A program made the position numbers and the translations under genes. Positions 52,272 through 61,128 of a stretch of DNA of 64,000 nt are shown here, piece after piece; the stretch's first letter is position 1, and the number at the start of each line of letters is the position of its first letter. The stretch comes from Roseomonas gilardii subsp. gilardii (lineage in GTDB: Bacteria > Pseudomonadota > Alphaproteobacteria > Acetobacterales > Acetobacteraceae). The notes under the pieces were generated by a model. That model had not been told where the DNA came from. It ran no database searches and was given only the letters and a program-made list of their open reading frames with translations. The stretch lies in contig NZ_CP095554.1 in NCBI RefSeq assembly GCF_023078375.1, positions 806,001-870,000 of the forward strand, given 5' to 3'.

Positions 52272-53378
52272 CTATTTCACCGTCTGCGCCGCGGTGAAGG
52301 CGAAGTTGGCATAGCTCTGCTCGGCCACGCGGAACCACAGGAACTCCTCGTCGCGATACTTGCGGTAGCTGTCCCAGATCCGCTTGAAGCGCTCGTTCCG
52401 GTTGCCGATCTCCTCGTAGAGCTCGTTCGCCGCCTTCCAGGCCGCGGTCATGACGTCGCGCGGCCAGGGGCGGAGCTGCGTGCCCGCCCCCACCAGCCGC
52501 CGCAGCGCCTCCGGATTGCTCTGGTCGTAGCGCGAGAGCATGTCGGTGTTCGCCTCGGCGCAGGCCGCCTCCAGCGCCGCGCGGTAATGCGGCGGCAGCG
52601 CGGCCAGGGCACGCTGGTTGACCAGCAGATGCGTCTGCGCGCAGGGCTCGAAGAAGCCGGGATAGTAGTAATAGGGCGCGACGCGGGCGAAGCCGAGCTT
52701 CTCGTCGTCATGCGGGCCGACGAACTCCACGGCGTCGATCGTGCCGCGCTCCAGCGCCGGATAGATGTCGCTGGCCGCGAGTTGCGTCGGCACCGCGCCC
52801 ATCTTGGCGAACATGTCGCCCGCCAGCCCGGCGATGCGGAACTTCAGCCCCTTCACATCGTCGAGGCCCTTGATCTCCTTGCGGAACCAGCCGCCCATCT
52901 GCGCGCCGGTATTGCCCAGCATGAAGGGCACGGCGTTGTAGTCCTTCAGCAGCTCCTCCAGCAGTGCCTGGCCGCCGCCCTGCTGGTACCAGCTCGTCTG
53001 CTGCCGGTCGTTCATGCCGAAGGGGACGACGGTGAAGAAGGCGAAGGCCGGGTCCTTGCCCGTGTAGTAGTAGGTGGCGGTGTGGCAGGCCTCCACCGTG
53101 TTGTTCTGCACGGCATCCAGTGCCTGCAGCCCGCCCACGATCTCCCCCGCCGCGAAGAGCCGGATCTGGAACTTGTTGTCGGTGAGCTGCGACACGCGCT
53201 TCGTCATCTTCTCGGCCGTGCCGTAGAGGATGTCGGTGGAGCGGGGGAAGGAGCTGGTCAGGCGCCAGCGGACCTCCGGCATCGCCTCCGTCCCGCCGGT
53301 GGGGGCTGGGGCTTGCGCGGCGGCAGGCAGGGCGGGGGCGGCCGCCATGGCGGCAGTCAGCAGGGCACGGCGTTGCAT
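52272..53378 (-). CDS. TRAP transporter solute-binding protein, DctP family (orphan)
   Basis: 368-residue periplasmic binding protein. Signal peptide MQRRALLTAAMAAAPALPAAAQ. Family pattern: WRLTSSFPRSTDILYGTAEKM, FQIRLFAAGEIVGGLQALDAV, MGGWFRKEIKGLDDVKGLKFRIAG and the ligand-binding Arg in that KFRI segment. It looks like the subgroup that binds alpha-keto or aromatic acids (YYYTGKDPAFAFFTVVPFGMN). No DctQ/DctM permease genes are adjacent, so the membrane part is elsewhere. GGGAGGA supports the ATG. Confidence 0.88.
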   Translation of the reverse strand: MQRRALLTAAMAAAPALPAAAQAPAPTGGTEAMPEVRWRLTSSFPRSTDILYGTAEKMTKRVSQLTDNKFQIRLFAAGEIVGGLQALDAVQNNTVEACHTATYYYTGKDPAFAFFTVVPFGMNDRQQTSWYQQGGGQALLEELLKDYNAVPFMLGNTGAQMGGWFRKEIKGLDDVKGLKFRIAGLAGDMFAKMGAVPTQLAASDIYPALERGTIDAVEFVGPHDDEKLGFARVAPYYYYPGFFEPCAQTHLLVNQRALAALPPHYRAALEAACAEANTDMLSRYDQSNPEALRRLVGAGTQLRPWPRDVMTAAWKAANELYEEIGNRNERFKRIWDSYRKYRDEEFLWFRVAEQSYANFAFTAAQTVK

Positions 53379-53558
53379 GGAATCCTCCCGGAGCCGGTTC
53401 TTTCCGCAACAGCAGCAGAGAACGGGCCGAAGCGCCAGGGGTGGGCGCGCCGGCAGGGCTGGTCTGCCCCCGGCCCCCCTGCCACCGCCACCGATCTGCC
53501 ATAGCCTGCCCAGGATGACGCAGATCCATGCGGCCCCGCCACCCCGGCCTCCCCGCCC

Positions 53559-54473
53559 GTGAACATGTGGCTCGACGCCTTTGTACCAGCCTTCGGCCTG
53601 ATCGCCCTCGGCATGGTCCTGAAGCGGCGCATGCTGCGCGATGACGCGGTCTGGGCCGGGATGGAGCGGCTGATCTTCCACCTGCTGATGCCGGCCCTGC
53701 TGGTGTCCTCGATCGCCTCGGTGGACCTGCACAGCCTGCCCCTGGGCGGCATGGCGGCCAGCATCTGGATCACCCTGCTGCTCGGCACCGCCCTGTCGCT
53801 GCTGCTGGCGCGGCTGATGGGGCAGGCGCATCCCGCCGCGACCTCGGTGATGCAGGGCGGCATCCGCTTCAACAACCTCGTCGCCTTCGCCGTCACCGGC
53901 GGCGTGCTCGGCGCGCCGGGGGTGGCGCTGGGTGGGGTGACGACCGGGCTGATCGTGCCCTGCGTGCAGCTTCTGCTCACCGTCGTCTTCGCCATGGGCG
54001 GCGAACGCGGCTGGCCCCGCCCCAGCGCCGTGCTGCGTCAGGTCGCGCGCAACCCGCTGATCCAGGGCTGCCTCATCGGCTTCGCCTTCTCGCTGATGGG
54101 CGGCCTGCCGCCTGGGCTCGGGCCGCTGCTGCGGGCCCTGGGCGGCGCCTCCGTGGCGCTCGGCCTGCTGGCGGTCGGCGCGGCGCTGACCCCGGGCGCG
54201 ATGCGCGACCGGCCCCTGCTGCAGAACATGGTGGCGGCGCAGAAGCTGCTGCTGATGCCGCTGCTCACCCTGTGCCTGGCCCGGCTGCTCGGGCTGGAAG
54301 CCCTGCCCGCCGCCGTGGCGGTGCTGTTCATGGCCATGCCCACGGCCACCACGGGCTATGTGATCGCCCGTGCCATGGGGGGCGACGCTCCGCTGATCGC
54401 CGCCATGACCACGGGACAGCATGTCCTGGCCATGCTGAGCCTGCCCCTCTGGGTCTGGCTGCTGCTGCCCTGA
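53559..54473 (+). CDS. AEC family transporter (auxin efflux carrier-like)
   Basis: 304-residue membrane protein with about ten hydrophobic helices in two halves. N-terminal WLDAFVPAFGLIALGMVLKRR, RFNNLVAFAV after the first half, LGLLAVGAALTPGA, and the closing MAMPTATTGYVIARAMGGDAPLIAAMTTGQHV match AEC/malate-type transporters. Possible cargo is a dicarboxylate or aromatic acid. It is divergent from the TRAP binding protein. GTG and an ATG two codons later are both possible starts. Confidence 0.85.
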   Translation: MNMWLDAFVPAFGLIALGMVLKRRMLRDDAVWAGMERLIFHLLMPALLVSSIASVDLHSLPLGGMAASIWITLLLGTALSLLLARLMGQAHPAATSVMQGGIRFNNLVAFAVTGGVLGAPGVALGGVTTGLIVPCVQLLLTVVFAMGGERGWPRPSAVLRQVARNPLIQGCLIGFAFSLMGGLPPGLGPLLRALGGASVALGLLAVGAALTPGAMRDRPLLQNMVAAQKLLLMPLLTLCLARLLGLEALPAAVAVLFMAMPTATTGYVIARAMGGDAPLIAAMTTGQHVLAMLSLPLWVWLLLP

Positions 54474-54594
54474 TGGACCGACGCCGGCTTTCCCGGGCGG
54501 CGTCGTGCTGTCCCCGGGGGAGAAGGTTCCGCCCTGTCCCCCGGGAAGCGAAACGGGCGCCGATGACGGGGCGGCCGGAAAGCCGCCCATCCCA

Positions 54595-55203
54595 TCAGAA
54601 GCGGCGCTCGAAGACGTTGATCACGTCGCCGGGCTGGATCAGGCTCTGACGGGACACGAGACCCTCCTGGCCCTTGCCGTCGGTGATGCGCACCACGGAG
54701 GCGCGGTCGGTCACGGCGCGGTAGGTGAAGCCGCCGGCCACCGCCACGGCGGTCAGCATGGTCATGCCGGGGCGGTAGGGGTACTCGCCGGGCTTCGCCA
54801 CCTCACCCAGCACGAAGACCGGGCGATAGGTCTGCACCTGGGCCACCACGTTCGGGTCGCGCAGCAACTGGCGGCGCTTCATCTCGGCGGCGAGCTGGGT
54901 CGAGAGTTCCGAGGAGGTCAGCCCGGCCGCCTTGACGTTGCCGAGCAGCGGGAAGGCGATGTTGCCGGCGTCGTTCACCCTGAAATCACCGCCGAGCTGG
55001 TCCTCGCCGAAGGTGGTCACGCGGATCTCGTCACCGACGCCGAGGCGGTAGGCGGAGGGCTGGGCCTCGGCCAGCGGCTGCAGGTCACGGCCCGGGGCGC
55101 AGGCGCTGGCCATCAGGCTCAGGCCGAGCACGGCGGCGGTGGCCATGCGGAAGGGCCGGCGGGGCCGCGCTCGCGTGGCGGAAGAAGAGGAAGAGTGCGG
55201 CAC
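54595..55203 (-). CDS. Polysaccharide export lipoprotein, Wza/GumB type
   Basis: 202-residue outer-membrane export protein. From the GTG after GGAGGAAC, residues 1-35 form a basic n-region and lipoprotein signal ending MASAC. Poly_export domain: YRLGVGDEIRVTTFGEDQLGGDFRVNDAGNIAFPLLG. A SLBB repeat follows: VFVLGEVAKPGEYPYRPGMTMLTAVAVAGGFTYRA. It forms the periplasmic entry and outer-membrane conduit for exopolysaccharide. It is the short, GumB-like form. The GTG start is preferred because the later ATG would leave no positive n-region. Confidence 0.86.
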   Translation of the reverse strand: MPHSSSSSATRARPRRPFRMATAAVLGLSLMASACAPGRDLQPLAEAQPSAYRLGVGDEIRVTTFGEDQLGGDFRVNDAGNIAFPLLGNVKAAGLTSSELSTQLAAEMKRRQLLRDPNVVAQVQTYRPVFVLGEVAKPGEYPYRPGMTMLTAVAVAGGFTYRAVTDRASVVRITDGKGQEGLVSRQSLIQPGDVINVFERRF

Positions 55204-55324
55204 GGACAGAGGTTCCTCCGAGGGGTTGAGGGCAGGAAGGCTCCCCGGCCCGGGCCGGCCGGAGCCAGCCGGAGGGGAGCATGGGTGAGGGGTGCCGGTG
55301 CGCCGGGGGGACGCTGTCCGGGCC

Positions 55325-56641
55325 TCACAGGCCGAATCCCACCCGCAGCAGCGCGAGGTGGCGATCGTAATTGGAATTGGTGCCGCTGCCGCTGCCATCA
55401 CGGTTGGTGAAGTCGTAGCTGAGGCGCAGCGAGATGTTGCGGTTCATGAACCAGGTGGCATAGGCGCCGGTGCCGATCACGGTGCTGTCGCCGCCGCCGG
55501 TGAACTTGGCATGCAGGTAGTCGGCCCGCGCGCCGATCAGCACGTTGCGCAGCAGCTCGTGGTCCACCGCGATCTGGGCCTGGTTGTAGGTATAGCCTTG
55601 CAGCGTGTCGGTGGAGGTGTCCTCGATCCGGCGGGAGGCGAGGCCGCTGATCGTGGTCAGCCGCGTCGGCGACCAGGCGACCGCCGCCTCGAAGACCGGC
55701 GAGGAGCGGTCCTTCGCGCCCGTCGCGTCGAAGAAGCGGACCTGGTAGCCGACCAGGGCGCGGTAGCGGAACACGGCGCCGCTGCTGTCGTCGAAGCCGG
55801 CCAGGGCGAGCACCGTGTCCGAGCCCAGCTTGCCGTAGGTGGGGTCGTAGTTCACGTAGTCGGAACGGCCGCCGCGCACCACGAAGACCAGGTCGCGCCG
55901 GGGGGCCACGGCATAGCGCGTGGTGATGCCGCCATTATAGACGTTCCGGTCGCGCAGCTTCTGATTGAAGGTGCTGCCATCGTCGAAGGCATCCACGAAG
56001 CGGAAGGCCTGGAAGATGAAGTCCGGCGTGATGGAGACGTTGCTGAAGGTCGCGCGGTAGGCGGCGCGGAGATCATAGGCGTTGAAGGCGCGCGGCTCGG
56101 CCACCGTCTGGGCGTCGAAGGCCGTCGCTTCCTCATGCAGGCGGAAATAGGAGGCGCTGGCCGAGAAGGTGTCGCGGCCGATGTCGTAGGAGCCGCCGAC
56201 CGTGGTGTTGAAATTGGTGCGGCTGGGATCGGGCGTTCCCGCATTGCGCCCGGTCACGCGGCGGTCATCCACGCCGGCGGTGGCATAGAGGCTGTCGCGC
56301 GCCCAGTTCGAGCGCAGGTCCAGCGCGGCATCGGTGCTGAAGGTGCCGATCGTGTCGCCCCGGCTGGTGCCGAGCGGGTTGGTGTCGACACCCATGGCCT
56401 CGCCCAGGCTAGGGCGGAGGGTGAAACCCCCGAGCCGGACGCCGAGCGGCTGCACCTCGGGGCGCGGACGCTGGGTGACGTCCATGTCCTCCGGCCGCAC
56501 GTTCTCGGGAAAGGCTTCCAGGGAGAAGCGGGAGTAGTAGTTGTTGGGCAGGTACTGGTCGAGCAACTGGGCATGGGCGGGGGCCGGGCCGAGGAGCGCG
56601 GCGGCACCCAGGATGGTGGCACCCAGGCCGGTCGCCTTCAG
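55325..56641 (-). CDS. Outer-membrane beta-barrel protein of the exopolysaccharide locus
   Basis: About 440 residues of beta-barrel (alternating strands, ending LALLRVGFGL with terminal hydrophobic residues, as outer-membrane barrels do). It resembles the BBP2-like proteins beside exopolysaccharide export genes in Acetobacteraceae. A signal peptide, KATGLGATILGAAALLGPAPAHA, reads in frame, but between the upstream stop (56677-56675) and that signal no ATG, GTG or TTG occurs. CTG at 56641 is the only candidate; the TTG at 56566 lies after the signal. An ATG exists one frame over, so a sequence frameshift at the 5' end is possible. Confidence 0.75.
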   Translation of the reverse strand: MKATGLGATILGAAALLGPAPAHAQLLDQYLPNNYYSRFSLEAFPENVRPEDMDVTQRPRPEVQPLGVRLGGFTLRPSLGEAMGVDTNPLGTSRGDTIGTFSTDAALDLRSNWARDSLYATAGVDDRRVTGRNAGTPDPSRTNFNTTVGGSYDIGRDTFSASASYFRLHEEATAFDAQTVAEPRAFNAYDLRAAYRATFSNVSITPDFIFQAFRFVDAFDDGSTFNQKLRDRNVYNGGITTRYAVAPRRDLVFVVRGGRSDYVNYDPTYGKLGSDTVLALAGFDDSSGAVFRYRALVGYQVRFFDATGAKDRSSPVFEAAVAWSPTRLTTISGLASRRIEDTSTDTLQGYTYNQAQIAVDHELLRNVLIGARADYLHAKFTGGGDSTVIGTGAYATWFMNRNISLRLSYDFTNRDGSGSGTNSNYDRHLALLRVGFGL

Positions 56642-56915
56642 GGCGAGGCCGGCGCCATCCCGCCGGGGGTCTCGTCAGACGTGACAACCCAGGCTCTGCC
56701 CCGGTTCCCGCCTGTTCGACTGCGCCGTGTCCCGCTTCCGCCCCTCAAAAACATCCCATGATCCACGATTCGTTTCATCCGGAGAGACACAGCTTACAGC
56801 ATATGCCGTCCCTGGGGGACAGAATCCGGAGGAATAATAGAGTCGTAACGTTCTGCGACGGCGGTTATGGCTTTCCGGCCACAGATGCCGCGTTGACACG
56901 CGCAGGTAGCGGGTT

Positions 56916-58106
56916 TCAGCTCCCCTGCCGCTGGCGGACTTCCCGCACCACGGAGAGCACACCCTCCCGCATGCGGTCCTCGCTGAACAAGGCAAGGGCG
57001 CGGCGCTCGCCCGCCTCGATTCGGGCCTGGGTGGCGGCGGGATCCTGCCGGATCTCCCGCAGCGCCGCCGCCAGGGCGGAATCGTCGCCCGGGGGGACCA
57101 GCAGCCCGGCCTCGTTGTCGCCGGCGATCTCCGGGATGGCGCCGGCCGAGGCGGCGACGAGCGGCGTGCGGCAGAGCATGGCCTCCACCAGGGTGCGGCC
57201 GAAGGGTTCCGGGTCGGTGGAGGGATGCACCACCACATCCATGGCCCGCATCAGCGCCGGCACGTCGTGGCGGTGGCCGAGGAAGCGGACACGGTCGGCG
57301 ATGCCCAGCTCCTCCGCCAGCCGCCGCAGGCTGGCGGCGTAGTCATCCTCGCCGAACAGGGCGTCGCCGGTGATGATGCCCACCGCCCCGGGCACCTTCG
57401 TCACGGCGCGCAGCACCACGGCCTGGCCCTTCCAGGGCGAGAGGCGGCTGAACACGCCGACCAGGAAGCCCTCTCCGGGCAGGCCCAGCGCCGCGCGGCG
57501 TTCCGCCATGCCGGCGCCAGCCATCGGGTCGGGCGGCAGGGTCACGCCATTGGGCACCACCCGCACCCGGTCCGCCCGGCCGCAGAGCGTGGTGAAGGCA
57601 TCGGCGGCGGCCTGGGAGGGCACGATCACCCGCGTGGCGAGCGGCGCCAGGGTGCGCAACAGCCTGAGCTGTCCGCCGCCGAAATGCGCTGGCGTCAGGA
57701 TGTCGTGCAGGTGCCAGACCAGGGGCCGCCCGGCCAGCTTCGCCGCCAGGGCGGAAAGCACGAAGGCCTTCTGCGAATTGGCATAGACCATGTCGTGCCG
57801 CCGCGCGGCGGCGGCGATCTCGCGCACCATGCGCAGCATGCCGCCCAGCATCGGCAGCGCCGCGCGCGCCATGCCCTGGTCGCGCTTGATGTCGGTGAAG
57901 CCAGAGGGACGCGAGGGCATCAGCACCCGCGGCGGGTGATCGGCCAGGGCGGTTTTCAACGGCCCGTCCTCGAACAGCCAGACGGAGGAATTCGCCCCGA
58001 AGGCGCGCAGGTTGGCGAGCAGGATGAACTCCGCCCCACCGGTGCGGCTGGAATGGTTGACGAAGAGCACGCGCGGGGTGTCCGAGGGGAGGTCGTGGCC
58101 GTCCAT
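56916..58106 (-). CDS. Glycosyltransferase family 4
   Basis: 396-residue GT-B glycosyltransferase. N-terminal acceptor domain VLFVNHSSRTGGAEFILLANL; C-terminal donor-site motifs VGVFSRLSPWKGQAVVLRAV, RFLGHRHDVPALMRAMDVVVHPSTDPEPFGRTLVEAML and the E-x7-E pattern around EPFGRTLVEA. It retains sugar configuration and most likely adds one residue to the lipid-linked exopolysaccharide repeat on the cytoplasmic face. Which sugar is unknown. Confidence 0.88.
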   Translation of the reverse strand: MDGHDLPSDTPRVLFVNHSSRTGGAEFILLANLRAFGANSSVWLFEDGPLKTALADHPPRVLMPSRPSGFTDIKRDQGMARAALPMLGGMLRMVREIAAAARRHDMVYANSQKAFVLSALAAKLAGRPLVWHLHDILTPAHFGGGQLRLLRTLAPLATRVIVPSQAAADAFTTLCGRADRVRVVPNGVTLPPDPMAGAGMAERRAALGLPGEGFLVGVFSRLSPWKGQAVVLRAVTKVPGAVGIITGDALFGEDDYAASLRRLAEELGIADRVRFLGHRHDVPALMRAMDVVVHPSTDPEPFGRTLVEAMLCRTPLVAASAGAIPEIAGDNEAGLLVPPGDDSALAAALREIRQDPAATQARIEAGERRALALFSEDRMREGVLSVVREVRQRQGS

Positions 58107-58179
58107 GCCGTGTCCAGTGCCCTATCCGGTTCTGGCCCGCGCCGGATCGGGCGCGGACGCGGGGTTGCGAGGGGGGTGT

Positions 58180-59535
58180 TCAGCGCGGGGTGAGGCGCAG
58201 CAGCGTGACCTGGGCCGTCACCGGCAGGGTGATGCCGCCGCCGGAAAGGGCGGCCTCCTGGAAGCGGGCATCCTCGTTGGGGCGGTTCACGGCGGCCTGG
58301 CGGACCCGGTCGCCGAAAGCGATCCGCACCTCCTGCGGTGGCACCGGCGTCTCGGTGAAGCTGTGCACGTCCCAGAGCGACTTTGCCAGCCAGAGGGCCA
58401 GGAGGAAGCTGCCGTCGCGCTTCTGGAACAGGCAGGTTTCCAGCCCCTCCGTCTCGCCGGACAGGTTGACCGGCAGCCGGGCGGGGGCGAAGGCGGGGCC
58501 GGGGTCGGAGAAGGCGGCGATCAGGTTGCGCATGGCGTGGAAGGCCGGCTTGCGCGACCCGTCATGCCGCAGCCAGCCGAAATTCTGCTCTGGATCGTCC
58601 TTGTCCGTGCCCTGGTCGAAGAACTCGTACTTGAAGCTGCGCGCCACGCCGAAGCGGCGGTAGTACAGGAAGAGGCGCGGTTCATAGGCGGCGGAGACGG
58701 GTTCCGGGCAGCCGGAATGTGGGTTGGTGGTCCGCGCCTTCTGCGTGATCGCGTTGTGGTAGCCGACTTCGGTGGCGACGAAGGGCGCCTTGGCGCCCAG
58801 CAGCGGCGTGACCAGCAGGTCGCGCGCCCAGCGCAGGCTGCCATAGCCGTTGTCGCCCCAGCCCCCGGTCTCCGGCATGCGGCCGGCCGGATAGGGGTGG
58901 ATATTGCCATACTCGGCATAGGGGGCCTGCCGGGCGAAGCGCGCCCGGTTGCCCGCCTGGATCAGAGCCGAGGCGATCACCGGGATGTCCCGCGCCCGGC
59001 CGATCCCGGACAGGATGCGCTGATGGTCGATCGCCATCTCCGGCGTGTGCCCCGGGCGGCCGCCCCACCAGCCATCGGGCTCGTTCACGCCCTCCAGCAT
59101 GGCGATGTTCTCGCGGCCGACCTCATCCAGCGCCCGGGACAGTTCCACCGAGGAGGTTGCCTCCGGCCCGCTGAGCAGGGTCAGCCGGATGCCGAGCTGG
59201 GCCACCTGCCGCAACCTGGTCAGGACGCCACGATCCAGGCCGACACCATCGCGCGCGTGGCGGATGCGCAGCTCCCGCAGTGCCGGCAGGATCACCTTCT
59301 CCCAGCGGTCGCCCTCGATATAGCTGTTGCCGGGCCAGCAATGGATGTTGACGCCGATGCTGTCCACGAGCGAGTCGGCGGCCATGGCCTGCATGCCCTG
59401 GCCCTCCGCCCCACCGGCACCGGGCGCGGCGCGGGCCGGGGCGATCCACCCCGCCGCAGCCCCGGCCGAGGCCGCCAGCAGGCCCGCGCCGATCCGCCGC
59501 CGCGTCAGGCCGGGGAGGTTGCGCCGCACCGTCAC
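58180..59535 (-). CDS. Secreted clan GH-A glycoside hydrolase-like protein
   Basis: 451 residues with a Tat-like signal (TRRRIGAGLLAASAGAAAGW). The barrel DSIGVNIHCWPGNSY ... RIRHARDGVGLD ... LLSGPEA carries E152 in the NEP motif (LEGVNEPDGWW), the usual GH-A acid/base, and E256 in FVATEVGYHN, the usual nucleophile. The last ~110 residues form a beta-sandwich (SFLLALWLAKSLWDVHSF). The nearest family is perhaps GH39 or GH5-like, not certain. Inside an exopolysaccharide locus it may trim or release polymer. Its start overlaps the stop of the following transferase gene. Confidence 0.72.
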   Translation of the reverse strand: MTVRRNLPGLTRRRIGAGLLAASAGAAAGWIAPARAAPGAGGAEGQGMQAMAADSLVDSIGVNIHCWPGNSYIEGDRWEKVILPALRELRIRHARDGVGLDRGVLTRLRQVAQLGIRLTLLSGPEATSSVELSRALDEVGRENIAMLEGVNEPDGWWGGRPGHTPEMAIDHQRILSGIGRARDIPVIASALIQAGNRARFARQAPYAEYGNIHPYPAGRMPETGGWGDNGYGSLRWARDLLVTPLLGAKAPFVATEVGYHNAITQKARTTNPHSGCPEPVSAAYEPRLFLYYRRFGVARSFKYEFFDQGTDKDDPEQNFGWLRHDGSRKPAFHAMRNLIAAFSDPGPAFAPARLPVNLSGETEGLETCLFQKRDGSFLLALWLAKSLWDVHSFTETPVPPQEVRIAFGDRVRQAAVNRPNEDARFQEAALSGGGITLPVTAQVTLLRLTPR

Positions 59536-60773
59536 GAGCGGGCGGGCTCCGGGGCCGGTTGCGGGGCCGGCTCCGTCAGCGCCAACCCCGCCCCGGGCAC
59601 CGGGCCGCGAAGGACCTCGCCTCCATGCAGCCCGGCGGGCGCCTGGGCCCGGGCGCGCTCCAGCGCCTCGTCCACCACGGCCTTGAAGCGGCTGCGGAAA
59701 CGCTCGGTGGAGAAGCGCCGCGCATTGGCCAGGCAGTTCTCCGGCGTGAAGCGTGCCCGGCTGCCCTCGAAGGCATGGACGGCCGCGATCACCGCCTCTT
59801 CCGTCTGCTCCGCGAAGAAGAGGCCGGTCGGGTCGGCATGGTCGGGGCCCAGCACGGTCTCCGCCAGGCCGCCGGCGCCATAGGCGATCACCGGCGTGCC
59901 GGCGGCCTGGGCCTCCACCGCGGTGATGCCGAAATCCTCGATGCCGGCGAACAGGAAGGCCTGCGCCCCGGCCAGGAGGCGATGCACCTCCGGCGTCGGC
60001 ACGCGGCCCAGGACCTCGACATTCGGCACCTTCATCTCCCGCAGGCGCTTCAGCTCCGGCCCGTTGCCGACGATCTTCAGGCGCTTCTCCGGCATACGGG
60101 CGAAGGCGCGCGCCAGGAGCTCCACGCGCTTATAGGGCACGAGCCGGCAGACGGAGAGGTAGTAATCCTCCTTCTCCACCGAACCGAGCGGCGGCAGTGT
60201 GTCCACATAGACCGGGGGGTGCACCACCCCGGCTTCCCGCCGGTGCGTGCGGCGCAGGCGGTTGGCCACGAAGGCGGAATTGGCCACCATCGTTTCGGGC
60301 CGCTGCGCCGCGCAGAAGTCCCAGATCCGGGCGGAATGCAGCATGCGCCGGGCCAGCCAGCTCTTCGGCCCGCGTTCCATCTTCGCCTCACGCAGGTATT
60401 CGTGCTGCAGGTCCCAGGCATAGCGCATCGGCGAATGCACGTAGGACACATGCGGCTGGTCGGGCCGCGTGAGCACGCCGTAAGCCACGCTGTGGTGGCT
60501 GGTGATCACAAGATCGTAGCCGGTCACGTCAAATTGTTCGACGGCGAGCGGCCAGAGCGGCAGCAATGAGCGATACAGGCGCTCGATCTTCGGGATCTTC
60601 TGGAGAAAGGACGTCCGCACCGGCCGCCCGCCCAGGAAGGCCCGCTGATCGGGTGGCACCACATCCACCACGGCGAAGATGTCTGCCTGCGGATAAAGCG
60701 CCAGGATCTGCTCGATCACCCGCTCCGCGCCGCCATAGGCGGAAATCGAGTCGCTCACGAGGGCTATTCGCAT
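59532..60773 (-). CDS. Glycosyltransferase family 4
   Basis: 413-residue GT-B enzyme. RIALVSDSISAYGGAERVIEQIL and DLVITSHHSVAYGVL in the acceptor half; donor half SVCRLVPYKRVELLARAFARM, KIVGNGPELKRLRE, GIEDFGITAVEAQAAGTPVIAY with the conserved Glu pair. YVHSPMRYAWDLQHEYL is typical of mannosyl- or rhamnosyl-type enzymes in acetan-like clusters. AGGAAA supports the ATG. It closes with a Pro-rich tail, PAPQPAPEPARS. Confidence 0.88.
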   Translation of the reverse strand: MRIALVSDSISAYGGAERVIEQILALYPQADIFAVVDVVPPDQRAFLGGRPVRTSFLQKIPKIERLYRSLLPLWPLAVEQFDVTGYDLVITSHHSVAYGVLTRPDQPHVSYVHSPMRYAWDLQHEYLREAKMERGPKSWLARRMLHSARIWDFCAAQRPETMVANSAFVANRLRRTHRREAGVVHPPVYVDTLPPLGSVEKEDYYLSVCRLVPYKRVELLARAFARMPEKRLKIVGNGPELKRLREMKVPNVEVLGRVPTPEVHRLLAGAQAFLFAGIEDFGITAVEAQAAGTPVIAYGAGGLAETVLGPDHADPTGLFFAEQTEEAVIAAVHAFEGSRARFTPENCLANARRFSTERFRSRFKAVVDEALERARAQAPAGLHGGEVLRGPVPGAGLALTEPAPQPAPEPARS

Positions 60774-60800
60774 TGTCGGTTTCCTGTTGAGGACGGTCAC

Positions 60801-61128
60801 CCGGCTTGTTCGCCTTCCATAGGACGTTCCTTGATCGGCCCGAAGATGGGCGATTCAACGGCCGTGCATGTTTCATCCATCGATCACAGGCAATCCAAGA
60901 TCAACTACGAGTTGAATGAAGTAAAAAATCATCAACCTAAAGTAAGAGTTGTTTTCGAAAAATGATCCGAGTATCTTTATCAAGATTGTTCGAAAAGTTT
61001 TGCTCGCTTTTGCCCATATTGCGGTGCAAAAGATAGGGCGACCCCACGAACCACGACAGCACGACAGCACGAGAAGTCGGACATCCGGTTCGTGTTCAAC
61101 TGACCGGTATTGTGTTGAGGGATACAAC
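60801..61128. other. AT-rich intergenic region between divergent exopolysaccharide genes
   Basis: About 330 bases with no gene; frames open on the plus strand lack family features. From ~60890 to 61030 the sequence is markedly AT-rich against this genome, with CAACT-ACG-AGTTG (60902-60914) as a small dyad. It should hold divergent promoters for the GT4 gene on the left and the sugar-phosphate transferase on the right. GAGGG eight bases before the ATG is the latter's ribosome site. Confidence 0.45.

Noticed and set aside
54494-54560. G/C hairpin after the AEC gene as another repeat copy
   Set aside because: Only the terminal hairpin theme is similar. None of the other conserved blocks is present, so a chance G/C-rich 3' structure is more likely.
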